A stretch of 64,000 nt of DNA. Origin: Anastatus disparis. Taxonomy: Eukaryota > Arthropoda > Insecta > Hymenoptera > Eupelmidae. Location: NCBI GenBank assembly GCA_017163975.1, contig JAFFSR010000218.1, positions 7,691,501 to 7,755,500 of the forward strand, in the 5' to 3' direction. Shown here in pieces: positions 35,554-47,421 of the stretch (position 1 is its first letter; each line of letters begins with the position of its first letter). A program made the translations under genes and the position numbers. The notes under the pieces were generated by a model. It was given only the letters and a program-made list of their open reading frames with translations. It ran no database searches and was not told the origin of the DNA.

Positions 35554-36662
35554 CTGAAATTTAACGAAAAACACGTTAAAATTTTTTTAATATAAAAGGT
35601 TTTTATTTATTATCATGAAAGATAGCACATGAAATAATTCGAAACAATTAAAAACTTTTGTAAGCACAAAGATAAATGTTGTGAGAAATTGGATAAAGTA
35701 ATCATTTTTTCATCTTTCCCTGGCCGAAAGTACCAGTTTTGTATAATTAATTTGTAGTATAAGTAATTTGTAATTGCAAAATACGTTTTAAAACATTGAT
35801 TATTTTTTCGTATACGGAAATGGTAAAAAGCCGAAAAAATGAACATTCAATATAATAATAATCATTTAAGCATTCAGCACATTTTTTTCCGAAGATTATA
35901 GAAAAAATTTTAAATCCTATATGATTGCGAATAAAAACGTTTTCAGTTTATAAATCCATATTAATTTTGCATGAAATAATTCAACATAAAAGATTAAAAA
36001 ATTTTAATAAATTTTGAGCCCCGAGTGTACAGCACAAAAGCTGTGCTAACATTATATAAAAAAAAATTAAAATCACGAACAAATTATCATGAAAAAAATA
36101 AAGAAAATAATTTAAATTCATCAGCACTATCACTCAAATATCAAAAGACAAAAAAGGAATTTATTTACCATTGTTTTTTTTTATTTTTGTTAACGTATCG
36201 ATAGTGTCCGAGTCAAAGTTTAAAATAAACTTTTCAGATCGTCCTACTATACACTTAGGGCCCAAAGTGTATCCTTTTGCATCTATAAAAGAAAAGCGCA
36301 AAAAAGAATCTCGTTTACTAAAAAGATGAAGAAAAATGGCAAAAATAGAATTTCATGATTGCATAACCGATTATTTAATTTTTAAAAATATTGACATTTT
36401 TTTCTCTTAATCATTTTGTCATGATCGAAAGAAAAATAGAATTGAAAATAAAAAAATCAAATTCAAACAAATAAGATTAAAGAATATAAAAAAGCTTATT
36501 TTTAGTTTAAAAGCTAATTTCCAAACTTTACAATTATAGCAACAACAATTAACGAATAAATAAAACAGTTTTGCAACCATAGAACAATGAAAGACAATAC
36601 ACAATAAAAAAAAAACAAATACAATAAGAGAAGAACAAAATTTAACACCAAATAACGCTCAC
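35554..36662 (-). other. Neuroligin intron (1109 bp)
   Basis: GTGAGC donor at its 5' end and TTTCAG acceptor at its 3' end on the minus strand. No mobile element or hidden exon recognised. Confidence 0.8.
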
Positions 36663-36834
36663 TTGGCTTTGTTGAGTGCTAATATCAGGTAAAACTGAGC
36701 CGCCACGCGGTAGCGTCGAGCAATGCGTCTGCTGTTGTTTTTGATAATGATGAGGATGCGGTAACGTGTGTGTCACCTGAGTCTGTTGTAACAACATATT
36801 CGTCTCATTTGGTGGCACGCCTTTCATTACATTC
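36663..36834 (-). CDS. Nlg: Neuroligin exon, Gln/His/Pro-rich cytoplasmic tail
   Basis: Exon of 172 nt. Its first G completes an Arg codon from the previous exon; 57 codons follow, ending at CAA before a GTGAGC donor. The acceptor is TTGTTTGAACATAG. It opens NVMKGVPPNETNMLLQQ, then a run THTLPHPHHYQKQQQTH, then STLPRGGSVLPD. The TLPHPH word resembles the Pro/His-rich stretch just before the C-terminus of vertebrate neuroligins, here placed further upstream. It is low-complexity and predicted disordered. It lies wholly in the cytoplasm, where neuroligin tails bind scaffold proteins. Confidence 0.88.
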
Positions 36835-38317
36835 CTATGTTCAAACAATCAAATTAACATATTGTTTAGTTAATCGTCGCAAAATTAATTACTTATTTTA
36901 GTCAATGTTAATTTAATATTTGTATCAATATTGTCGACTGTTATTTCTGCAATAATTACAATGAATAATTGTCAAAAAATAAAATATATTAATTGCTTTA
37001 CACAAAACAAAAACAATCATATATTGTAAATAAGCAAAAAATTTATTATTTTTAGAAACTCACTGAAATAACGATCGTAAAATAATATTGAATGTTTAAG
37101 TTTATATATAATGGAGTTGTTAATAAAGATACGTTGTAAGCACCGTGGCGTTGAGCAAACATCTGTTACAATTATTGTTTTAGGCAATCATAGGTAAATT
37201 AACATGTGTACCTAGTGTCGTCATTAGGTGTTTCGTGACAAACTGCTCTACACGTGGAAAATACTGATGGTTCGCTGACGTATATGAATGATTATGCGAT
37301 TTTCACTAATGGGACCGTTAGTGATAGTGTAAATAATAATTAATTTATTATAATAATAAAGAGAAGGAATTTTTTTGTTTTCGATTTGTGCACGGTGTAC
37401 GTTCGATTGATTTCGGATTTTTTTAAGGAATTTTTATGAGCGCTAATTGAACTGTCAAACTATTTGATTGCCCAAATTTTTATGCACATATGATGATGTA
37501 AAAGTTAAATAATTGTTTAGGTATTTGATAGTAAATTACCGAGGCTAATGTTTTACGTAAAATTTTGAGCGTATATAGACCCTCAAATTATATACATTGT
37601 TGATATTGTTGAGTTATACAATCTATGGATTATACACAATTTAAAATAATTTGATTTGTAATATATAATTTGTTTTCAATATTCTTATCCTTTATTTTTC
37701 ACTTTATTTTCTTTACAATTCAAAATAATAAATTAAAGATTTTGAAATATTTATTTTATAATAAATTTACCTTATATTTTCAATTATTTTAAGACTATCA
37801 GACTTTTTTCTTTCGAATTAGTTTTTTTCATTTCCGAGTTTTGCTAGTATGTAAAAATACAGATTAGCAATTACATCAAGAGATTCTTTTTGAAAGTTAT
37901 TTTCTCCGCAAATTGATTCGTAATGATCGACAGAGTCTTCAAATAATTAAATATTCGTTTCATGCAAAAAAGAAAAAAAAATATTAAAGAATCACACAAC
38001 TACATAAAATTGTCACGTCTTATGAGAAATTAATCTCTCGGCAACAGTATACAACAGTAGATTCTATTATTCAAAGATATTTATTAATTCTAAAATTAAA
38101 AATAATTTTTTGTGTATAATTATGTATTTAAGAAAAATATGCGTGTTTTACAATCTAAATATCGGACCTGTCTTTACACATTATTGAAATTTTGGTCTTA
38201 TCATTAATTTTTTTGAGTAAAGGAAACGGTTTCGCAAATATAAAATAAGATAGTTAAATGTATAGATTATTTGTATGTATATATAGGTATATAAATATAT
38301 TGATTATTGATATTGAT
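36835..38317 (-). other. Neuroligin intron, proximal part
   Basis: AT-rich; nothing recognised. The intron runs 36835-39051 (2217 bp) and also contains the TIR element at 38320-38577. Confidence 0.7.
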
Positions 38318-38579
38318 TACTCAGCCCTCCGAAGAAAAAACGTCCTATTTACAGTTTTTGAAATTTTTTATTATTTTGCATGCACGGAAAGTTAATGATG
38401 CGCAAGAACTGTCGTATGCAAAATGACTCAAAATGTTTTTGAATTTGGTAGAAAACATTAAGATATTTTGTTCCATAAAACTTTTCCTAGGCTAAAATTC
38501 GCAAAGTACAATTTACTAAATCTTAATTTTTTCGAATTTAAAATTATTAGATAGGACGTGCTTTTCTAAGAGGGCAGTA
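38318..38579. mobile_element. TA-flanked TIR MITE in neuroligin intron
   Basis: A 258-bp element starts CTCAGCCCTCCGAAG and, read from the right end, CTGCCCTCTTAGAAAAGC. Both arms continue to ACGTCCTAT and then AT-rich pairing of about 55 bp. TA lies on both sides. No reading frame. Confidence 0.75.
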
Positions 38580-39051
38580 CTATAGTAAAAAAAATCTTTA
38601 GAATAAAGATTCAATGGTCACACTTTTGAAAATATGGAAACTTATGTCTATATTAAAATTTATCTAAAATAAACAGATATTTTGTACGCATCAGCAACAA
38701 AAAATAGAAAGCAGAAAAGGTTTCAATAACACACACTTAAAAACTTATCGGTATAAAAAATTTGAAAATACTAAAACTAAAAATCTTCTTCTTCTTTTAA
38801 TTTTTTTGGCCCCATGAATCGCTTAGAAGACTAAAATCAAAAATAAGAAAATGAAAATGTGCGCAAGCCTATTCTAATTTCGTATATTTGAAATAGCATT
38901 TAAAAATGTAAAAACATGAGCAACCGAAATACGAAATAATTAAAAAAAAATAATTCTTTCTAAAATGTAAAGATTTATGATCAAACAATGGAATAGTAAT
39001 AAAAATAAAAAATTTAGTGTAAAAAAGGGATATTAACAAATTATACCATAC
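38580..39051 (-). other. Neuroligin intron, distal part
   Basis: AT-rich remainder of the intron; nothing recognised. Confidence 0.6.
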
Positions 39052-39324
39052 CTCCTCAACATTTCATTTTCAACATCGACAATAACTTGTCCGCCACCTG
39101 GAAAGTGCGTATGCGGCGGTGGTGGTGGCGGCGGTTGTTTAAGATCGTTAAAACCTCTTGGACCGCATTGTTGATTCATCATTTGTTGTTGCTGCAAACT
39201 TTTGACCTCTAATCTCGTTTTATCGCGCTGGTAATAAACACCAGCAAATATTAAAACGTTCAATATAAGAAGACTGCAGCCAATCGCTATTGTCACACTG
39301 AGAGCAGTCGAGTATGCTGCATAA
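39052..39324 (-). CDS. Nlg: Neuroligin exon with transmembrane helix
   Basis: Exon of 273 nt between acceptor TTCTTCGCAG and donor GTATGG. One base completes Gly, 90 codons follow, and the last two bases start an Arg codon. Residues 1-5 are YAAYS, followed by a single hydrophobic helix at about residues 6-31 (ALSVTIAIGCSLLILNVLIF then AGVYY). The basic stop-transfer QRDKTR sets the extracellular-to-cytoplasmic orientation of a type I membrane protein. The tail then has a QQQQ run, GFNDL, seven prolines and VDVENEMLR. The YSTALSV lead-in to the helix and the YYQRDK exit match the neuroligin juxtamembrane pattern and anchor the family assignment. Confidence 0.95.
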
Positions 39325-39719
39325 CTGCGAAGAACAAAAGATGATAAAATAAAAAAATAATGACCAAGAAAAAATCTATCAAATACTGTGAGTGCCGAGA
39401 ATAACTTTCTATACATCGTACAGAGAAGAGGATTATATTCGTTTGATGCGTATATGGACGGGTCGCCTCATTATTAGGATAGCGTACAAAGAATTTTTAA
39501 TTAACGTTCGTTATTAATTTTGATATTTAACATTGCTGGAGATCCATGAGCGATTATAAAAATTTTTATTATGTTATGCAATTTTTCAAGGTAAAGTTCA
39601 AAGCGCTAATTTTGATTTTTATAATTTTAATTGATAATTCTTCAAAGGATGCATGATTAAAGTTGATGAATTATTAAAATGACTAAAGATTAAAATATGA
39701 ATAGATTAAAAAATTCCAT
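39325..39719 (-). other. Neuroligin intron, proximal part
   Basis: The intron runs 39325-41524 (2200 bp). This part is plain AT-rich sequence. Confidence 0.6.
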
Positions 39720-40141
39720 ACAGTTAAAAAATACATGAAGTTGTACTTTAATTTTCAACGAAATTTGAACGAGAAATTTAATGTGTTTTAGCCACTGAAG
39801 TGATGTTAAAGTATAGTTCGCATAAATTTAATACGGATTTTCATCAAAATCAATACATTTTATTGTAAACGGTTGAAAAAAATATGAAATTTAATGCAAA
39901 AGTGGAAGCTAGCCTTTAGGCCGTGCATTAATTTTTATGCAAATCAGCATGAAAATTAATAATTATATCGTAATTTTACTGTAAAATAGCATAAAATTTG
40001 AAGCAAAAATAAAAATTTCAGTTATGCACTGAAAACAAAATTCTATTTTTTTAACAGTCTAGGATTACATGAACTTTAATGCAAAAATTACATGAAATTT
40101 GCTTCCTGTATAAGCATTAAATTTCATGTTATTTTTAACAG
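39720..40141. mobile_element. AT-rich MITE in neuroligin intron, TA-flanked
   Basis: Ends are inverted: CAGTTAAAAAATACATGAA on the left and CTGTTAAAAATAACATGAA read from the right, next to TA. The interior repeats words such as TAATGCAAAA, ACATGAAATTT and ATGCAAATCAGCAT in both orientations. No reading frame. The terminus is similar to the 23.1-kb element. Confidence 0.7.
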
Positions 40142-41269
40142 TACGTCTACATTTAAAATTGAAGTTTATTTACCCAGTGCTAACTGAATGTTAGAAGAAA
40201 AAATACATTTTGTTTTTTTTAGAAAGCAGAAGGGAGGGGTTCGTAATGCTCATAGTCTTGGGAATATGAAGTATTATGTGAAGCATAAAATGGTGTCACG
40301 CAGGTTTTAAAAATTTTAGAATCTATCATTTTCCCGCTGTATATTCAGTTCATGTCTTTTCTTTTAGTTTAAAAAGGCGAATAAAAGTTTCTAAGTAACA
40401 CGATTCTCGTTATTTGTTGTGACCTAAATTTTAAATATTTGTTTAATGAAAAAATATTTATTAACTTTTTTTTCAAACATTTTTTTCGTAAATATTTTAT
40501 GATTCAATGATAAAGTAAAGTTTAATTTTATTTTTTTAAGATTGACTAAAATTTGACAATAAAAATTGTAAGATGAAATTTTTACTTTCTGAGAATTTCG
40601 GGATTGAATATACGATGATAAAAAAGCAAAATGCTGATTCTAAGTAAAAATACTTTCTTATCCTTTCAAATCTGAAGTCAGGAAAACTGCATTTCACCAA
40701 AATTATATTCATTGGATAAAATTGAAACTTTAAATTTTATAAATTTTTCATAATACAAATAAAATCAATAATTATTCATCGAAATTTATTTCATTTATTA
40801 ACATAATTACAAAAAGTAAAAAAAAGTTTAGAAGTCTCACGTTGCTTTAGCGATCCTAAAAAAAACTTTTTCAAAAAAGTGAAAAAGAGTACTATTTTAG
40901 AAAAAAGCATGAAGAATGCATTACTTTAAAAAAAAGGAAGGTGTTATCTTAAAAATGTGATAAAAAAAGAAACTCAAAGAGCAATTTATTTCAACCTGGG
41001 AATTTTATAGCAATATCACAAAGTTATTACCTTAAAAAAAAATGTTTAAATTTATTATCCTAACAATTTTATTTTTCTTTTAGTCACCTATCTCTCGGTT
41101 TTGAAAATAACGCTTTTACCTTACTTTTGCCAAAATAACATTTGCTTTTTTCACTTTTACTGAAATAATATCCCATTCAAATATTTTGGTTGAATATAAC
41201 TTTATTCTGTCTTTTATACCCGAGCACTTGAATTGAACCATATTATTATAAACTGTTTAATAAAGGATT
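40142..41269 (-). other. Neuroligin intron, middle part
   Basis: AT-rich; nothing recognised. Confidence 0.6.
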
Positions 41270-41490
41270 AAATTTAATGCAAAAATTACATAAAATTTCA
41301 TGTAACTTTACAGTAAAATTACTGTAAAATGCATTGATTCTCATGCAAATCAGCATTTAATTTATGTTAACAGACATTAATTTTCATGCATATTACGCTT
41401 TAATATCTCTTTAAAAGTCGAAACAAATTAAATCTCATGTGTCGAATTTCTTTGAAAAACGCATTAAATTTCATACATATATATAAATTG
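41270..41490. mobile_element. Fragment related to the 39.7-kb MITE
   Basis: It shares TTTAATGCAAAAATTACAT, ACTGTAAAAT, ATGCAAATCAGCAT and CATTAATTTTCATGCA with the element at 39720-40141, in the same intron. No clear termini, so it is probably a truncated or old copy. Confidence 0.6.
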
Positions 41491-41524
41491 AAAATAGTTT
41501 CATATTAGATAGATCCCAACTTAC

Positions 41525-41891
41525 CCAGCAGCATCAAGACTGGCCAATGTATCCGAACTGGCATTGTGTATGTTTTGTATATTAGTACTTTGTATAAGAC
41601 TGACGCACGTCGTTATGCTATAATCAGTAGTCGTTGGAGGTTCAGTTGTTGAATTTTTTTGACCCATAATAACACCACCGCGTCTATTACTATTATTATC
41701 AGTATCGTTAACCCTACTTAATGGATCCGGTCTTACAAAACCATCGTATAAACTTGGATCAGCGTAACCGCGGAATAAATTATGACGCGGTTCAACGTCT
41801 TCCATACCAGCACGATGTAGCTCGGGGACCAGACGTAACCATACTGATAACTGATGGGCTCGGTAATGATTTTTCATTTTTGGTTTCATAC
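41525..41891 (-). CDS. Nlg: Neuroligin exon, end of esterase-like domain and stalk
   Basis: Exon of 367 nt between acceptor CTATCTTTCAG and donor GTAAGT. Its first two bases complete Gly, 121 codons follow, and GG begins the next Gly codon. It opens MKPKMKNHYRAHQLSVWLRL then VPELHR, the conserved last segment of the neuroligin cholinesterase-like domain (vertebrates have a similar KPRVRDNYRA stretch). The rest is a flexible extracellular stalk with possible N-glycosylation sites at residues 61 (NDT), 65 (NNS), 79 (NST) and 109 (NAS). A Thr-rich run EPPTTTDYSITT suggests O-glycosylation. The stalk leads directly to the membrane helix in the next exon. Confidence 0.95.
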
Positions 41892-41997
41892 CTGAAAGAT
41901 AGGTAAGAAAATTTTAATTAAAATTTCATGGTTGAAATACTGATTTTATAATTGATGGATACAAAATTTATTGAAATCACAATTTTATTATAATTTG
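41892..41997 (-). other. Neuroligin intron, proximal part
   Basis: The intron runs 41892-44835 (2944 bp) and holds a MITE fragment and a SINE. Confidence 0.7.
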
Positions 41998-42072
41998 AAG
42001 CTAGGTTGAACTTTCTGTCTTTGTCTAATAAAATTTTTTATTATATAAACACCATCCTTTGTAACAAGAAGT
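41998..42072. mobile_element. Truncated relative of the 10.5-kb TTAA foldback
   Basis: About 75 bp align with the left end of the 10.5-kb element: a GAA..TCTGTCTTTGTCTAA block, ATTTTTTATTATATAAACACC against its ATTTTTCATCATTTATGTAAACACT region, ATCC and TGTAACAAGAAG. The terminal TTAA and the second arm are missing. Confidence 0.7.
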
Positions 42073-42338
42073 CTTCAACGTCCTCTTAAGTAAGGAATTT
42101 TTTATATTTTACGTAAATAGAAGAAAATAAAAGTTTGCAATATATTTATTAATTATTATTTGAATATATATATATAGATTTTTATCATCTTAAAAGACAA
42201 AAATACTAATTTGTCGATTTCTCATAATTTTTCAAACAGATTGACATTAAAAATTATTTAATTCATATAAATAGAGATATTACTTGCTAAAAAATTAATG
42301 AACCTTTTATTTGAATACTATTTTTCTTTGTTTTTTTT

Positions 42339-42528
42339 AATTTAACGTCGTTGTGTTTATGATACCATTGCGATGCTAAGTAGTGACGGAGGTTGTTTTA
42401 GTGGGTTTGTAAACAAAGCACATGTAACGTACAGTGGTGCTTATGTCAATCGGCCAAGAGCGGGATTCGAACTCGAGTCCTCGAGATTACGAATCCGTCG
42501 CTCAACCGACTTAGCCACTGAAGACCTC
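42339..42528 (-). mobile_element. tRNA-derived SINE, copy 2
   Basis: It sits in the neuroligin intron in the same orientation as the gene. Minus-strand reading gives a tRNA-like head with B box GAGTTCGAATCCCGC, then the shared body and the tail GACGTTAAATTAAAAAAAA. The plus-strand 75-codon open frame here is a shadow of the SINE. Confidence 0.88.
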
Positions 42529-44835
42529 ACACAATTCACTTATTATTTATGTACAATGTTATCAACGAAACTTGTAAAGATACAAAAAGTTATGATATAA
42601 AATTTTACGAATATATTATTATACCACATCTCATGAATTCCAAATAAAAATATAAAAATTAATTTGAATACAAAATCCAGTAGTATTTCAAAAGTCAAAA
42701 GTATACATGGCCGTACATTTTTCAGTGAATTTCAATATTTTATGAAAGTTTATTTAAGCAACCTTTACTTTTTTTATCCGTAGAGAATGTCGATATTAAA
42801 AATTTTTTTAGCGAGTATACTTTTATATAAATAATCATATATAAAAGACGTTTTATTTATCTTTCGCCGGAATGACTTTTATATTTGCAAATCTTTGAAA
42901 ATCAATTTTTAAACAGTGAAACTAGGCCAAAAGAGAATTTTTATTTAATGAATTTTGTAAAAAGCGATGCTGTATATCAAATGATTTTTTAAAGTAATAT
43001 TCAAAAATGTTTAAGAAATACATAACGTAATGCGCTTCACAAAATTTTTCTACAGTTTATATGTCACTTAAAGTCAAAATTGCATTTTGAATATTAATAT
43101 ATGAATTTTTGAAAAGTGATATATACTTTTTTAGAAAAAAATTGTTCTAAATTATCTTTTCATGCGCGTTTTAACAAAATAAGAAAATTCAATCATTATA
43201 TTTATGAAGTTCAAGTATTATGTTATTTTTCTTTTTTTTTTTAGACTTTGAAAATTTATTCTCATAGTTTTAAAACCTTCTACAATTTTAAAATTTTTCA
43301 CAACAATATTACGTTACGTGTTAATGTTTGATCCATTTTACGTAATTGAAATAAGGTAATGAAATGTAAATGTTAAACTTTTTATCTTAAGTAGTATCAT
43401 TTTACAGTTTAATGTAAATGTTAAATTTAAAAAATTATAATTAGTTCTATTTTATTTTACTGATTAAATATAACTGAATTTTCATTATTACAATTTCATA
43501 ATATTTAATCTTTTAAATTAATTATTACTTAGTTTTGTAACATTAAATTAATAGAAGAATGTATGCACTGTGAATCAATAAACTTTATTATTTTAGTAAT
43601 CTTTAAGAGTTTCACCCACGATTGACATTTCATATTTAATTATCGATTAAGCTAAGATATGGATTTTCTTAAGAGAAAGGTTAATAATTTAATTAGCCTT
43701 AATTGTTATAAGCATTGCGATATTTTCTATTGAAAATTCAAATTGACGTACAGAATTTATTGTAATTTAATTCTACTCAAATATTAGGACCATAAATTTT
43801 ATGTTATGGTTATATTAATTTGCGTATTAAATCAATAATACATTTTTATTACAAATTTTATATTTTAAAAATATACTACTTTGAAAATTCACTTTTTTCA
43901 AAAAATTAATGGGTACACATAAAATATTTTCATATAATATTCTATTACATAAATTGGATATTTTTATGTTTAATCAAAAACATGAAATTTTACGTTTCGT
44001 GAATCTTTTCCCTTTTTATTAAAATACTTATATTTACTTTGCTACATTTATTTTGAAATTTTTACGCATCAAGTCAACATTAATATTTCTCAATTTTACC
44101 ATTATTGAAATACCATTTTAAACTTTTTCCACGTTTGGCATAATATCCAAAGAAATATTCTGAAATTCCAGAGTGAATTTAAATAAATTTATATATTTTT
44201 TTTTTATTTGAAAAAAAGGATCTCATGTACGTTACTTCACCAACACAATTCTTTACTAAAAATACGTGCCTGTAATACTTTACTATCTGCTTTCGTGGAA
44301 GTAGATTGATGAAGTTAAATTAGGTTAGTTAAATAAAACATTTTTTTATCTACGGAAAGTTTTTTGTCGGTACGTATATATCGTATATTTAGATATTTAT
44401 TTAAATCATTATTAACAAAAAAATTAGCTGATATTATTGAACCAGATAATCATGTTACTTGTAAAATAGTTACATTAAAATTCGATGAAGTTTGTAAAAA
44501 AAAATAGAGAATTTGACTTAAACCAAATTTTTTATAATTTAGTTATATAAAGACATTTCATCATGAAGATATTTTATCAAAATTTGATCATGATAAACGA
44601 TATTAACTATAATAATAAAAAAAAGTATCATCAAATGATGTCATCAATAAATCGTACGATGTATCAAAAAAAAAAGAGTCGAAAACCTTGAGATTTAATA
44701 ATTATCAAGTAGCCTCTACAATCCACGTTCGATCGTAAGATAAAAATAATATCTCAAATGATTATTTAACTGGACACATATTGGAGAGTAGAGAGCTCTG
44801 TAGAGAATATCGGAAAAATCTAATTGATTACTTAC
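42529..44835 (-). other. Neuroligin intron, distal part
   Basis: AT-rich; nothing further recognised. Confidence 0.55.
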
Positions 44836-44966
44836 CAATTTCGAGATACTTTTGATGCACCGGATCATATTGTTCCCAGGTAATATCGCGAAATCGACTC
44901 CTCTCTCGACTGGCCGGTAATACTGAGCTGCTCTTGCCATGCAAGTGCTCTGCTGCGTTTGGATTA
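44836..44966 (-). CDS. Nlg: Neuroligin exon, late esterase-like domain (most 5' exon seen)
   Basis: Exon of 131 nt between acceptor TTTTGTTTCAG and donor GTAAGTAATC. The first T completes a codon from an unseen upstream exon, 43 codons follow and the last G pairs with GT of the next exon to make Gly. It reads NPNAAEHLHGKSSSVLPASR, then RFRDITWEQYDPVHQKYLEI. The NPN start and the W..Y/F....KYL pattern match the neuroligin segment after the conserved FAKTG motif, in the cholinesterase-like fold that binds neurexin. Other frames across it are open for longer but meaningless. Upstream exons would lie beyond the window. Confidence 0.92.
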
Positions 44967-45480
44967 CTGAAACAAAAGAGTTAAAAAGGAAATCGTTAAT
45001 AATGTGTGTGTAGTATAGGTAAAAGAATTATTATTAGAATAAGTAGATAGAAAAAAGCTTTGAAATATAATTTTTTGACGTGAGTTTGGAGATATTGCTA
45101 AGTGGATCTTGATTTAGATTATATCAGTAAATTAAATATATTTATAATACGTTAATTTTTTTAATTTTATAAAGAAACGTTGAATTTATTATATAAATGT
45201 AATTAGAATTTATTTTATAATTATTTTGGGTAGAGTCCAATATTTAAACAGTTCTTTTTACACTTGTGTCGAAATACTAAACTCATTTATTCAATCAATT
45301 ATTTCATAATTTAGAAATTTAGAAAATTTATATAATAATAAGACATAAGTTTCTAAAAATCAATCAATGGAAGTTTGATATTATTATTAAAAGTTCGATA
45401 TTATATTGGAATTATAATATTATAATAATTTAAAAAATATTATTCAAATAAACAAAAATAATTTTATTATTATTTTTTTT
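44967..45480 (-). other. Start of the long upstream neuroligin intron
   Basis: AT-rich. The intron extends at least to base 64000 (over 19 kb) because I find no further cholinesterase-like exon on the minus strand. Confidence 0.55.
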
Positions 45481-45677
45481 ATTTTATTTAACCTCGCTGT
45501 ATTTATGCTATCGTAACGATGCTAATTAGCGACGGAGGTTCTCAATGTGTTTGTGAACAAAGCATATATATTACATACAGTGATGCTTGTATCAATCGGT
45601 TGTCGCGAGCGAGATTCGAACTCGAGTCCTCGAGATTATGAATCCATCGCTCTACTGAGTGAGCCACTGATTACCTC
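45481..45677 (-). mobile_element. tRNA-derived SINE, copy 3
   Basis: Same order as the other copies: head with TGGCTCACTCAGTAGAGCGA and GAGTTCGAATCTCGC, a small insertion GCGACA after it, then the shared body and tail GAGGTTAAATAAAATAAAA. Confidence 0.87.
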
Positions 45678-47343
45678 TTATCGATTCATTATTAATATCG
45701 AATGAATAGTATTCTAATGACCAATCTCGTGATGACTTATTACTATTTGCTTAGGTAATTCTGTTTTCATAAATTTTCTTAAATTTGAATTTTAAAATTA
45801 TGAAATAATAATTTGAATAAATGGAATTCGCATTTTTGATAAAAATTCTAATAAGATTTTCTAAATATTAGACCCTTTCCATTCACTCAGTTTATCGATT
45901 CGTAAAGGAAAATAATTGCAAACACCTAAAAAAAGAAATTTGCATTAGCTTTACGCATCCTAACTGCGGTAAAAAGTAGAGAGACTATGAAATTTTTATT
46001 AAAAGTAGAAGCAGATTATGTAAAATGTTTTAAAAAAAATTGATAGTTATTGGCTCGAGCATAGTTTCTTTTATGAAAACAACCTAATTTTCAAAATGCT
46101 TGTTTTTGTTGCTTGGTAAAAAAAACTTAAAAGAAAATATTATGTAAATTTTTATCGCGCGACTCGGAGTAAGTGGAAAAATTTTTTTGCAAACATTTTT
46201 ATTAAACATTAAAAGAGAAAAGTAATAAGAAGTTTTTAGTACCCTTTTTTAGAAAAAAAAGTGATATAATGTGCTAAACTTAAAATGGGATTGTACACAG
46301 GAGTGTCAGTATTTTGAACGATGGATTTTATTATGAAAAAACATCACCCGTAATTTTTTTTTTTCAACAAAATCCGTGATCTCGACTTTTGACATATAGA
46401 AAATTAAAAAATTTTTCTTCTGGTGGGATTTTTTTTCATACCAAATGACATTTTTTTACTGAATTGAATATAATTAAAAAATTCTTAAATTCCATTTAAC
46501 TTTTTATCTCTTAAATTAATAAAAAAAGCCATAAAAAACAAACTTAACTTGAAATATTTTATAAAAAATTACTCTTTTTCACCTATAAACAAACCTATTT
46601 CAAACTCTATTTCATAAAAAAAAACCCTGTAACCACTTTCCACTTGAAGCAACGACGTTTCGGAACATTTGGTCACGACATGTCGTTATCGCGCTTACGT
46701 TTTTCCGGCTTCTGGTCAATCCGCCTATAAAAACCGAAAACGTTAAAGAAAGAAAGAGAGGGAGAAAGAAAAAAGCAAAAAAAAAAGAGAAATTCTCTAT
46801 ATCCTCTCTATATACATTTATATATATAGTTCCACGTAAGAAGTAAAAGGTAAAAGGATCATTATGTTAGAAAAAAAGGGGGATGTATGCTGTACGTTAT
46901 GCTCGAGTGGTATAACTGTATATACAACAAGTTATACACGATATTAGCCTTGGTTGTTACAAGCTACATACACTTTTGTGCGTTAGCTTGTATATACCTT
47001 TCCAACAAGCCAAAAAGTTACGTACGTGCTTTATATACGCGTTATGGTACGCCGTGGTATTATAGGAAACTTTGGATAAAAGTTAAGTGGAGCTTTGATG
47101 ATGGAATCAATGAAGAATGAGATATACAAGTTTTAAGTTGATATTGTTATTCTTTTTATGGAGTATTGTTTTTGGCTCGAAATTGAGAGAAAGGAATTCT
47201 ATAGGAAACATATGATAGGTGTATCATTATAATTATTGTCAGAATTATTAATTTGTATTATTACTTTATAGAACTTTTTGCATGTAATTACATTATTTGA
47301 ATTATTGACACGAAAAATGCAGGACTACTAATATTTATTATAA
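45678..47343. other. AT-rich intronic stretch with GC-richer patches
   Basis: GC-richer patches lie at about 46630-46740 and 46870-47110. The second contains a plus-strand frame of 77 codons (MLYVMLEWYNCIYNKLYT start) without splice or family support. No gene is called. Confidence 0.35.
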
Positions 47344-47421
47344 TATACAGTCGATGGTAACATATTTTATGACTGTTATAGAAAAAGAACAATCAAAGAA
47401 TAAATTATCGTCGACTGTATA
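47344..47421. mobile_element. Very short palindromic MITE, TA-flanked
   Basis: A 78-bp foldback whose ends read TATACAGTCGATGGTAAC and, from the right, TATACAGTCGACGATAAT. The ACAGTCGA-type terminus next to TA fits a Tc1/mariner-mobilised element. Confidence 0.7.

Noticed and set aside
44716..44940. 74-codon minus-strand frame starting MARAAQYYRP
   Set aside because: It is a wrong-frame shadow overlapping the real neuroligin exon at 44836-44966.
46887..47120. 77-codon plus-strand frame with hydrophobic start
   Set aside because: No splice sites, start context or recognisable family; likely chance within a GC-richer patch.
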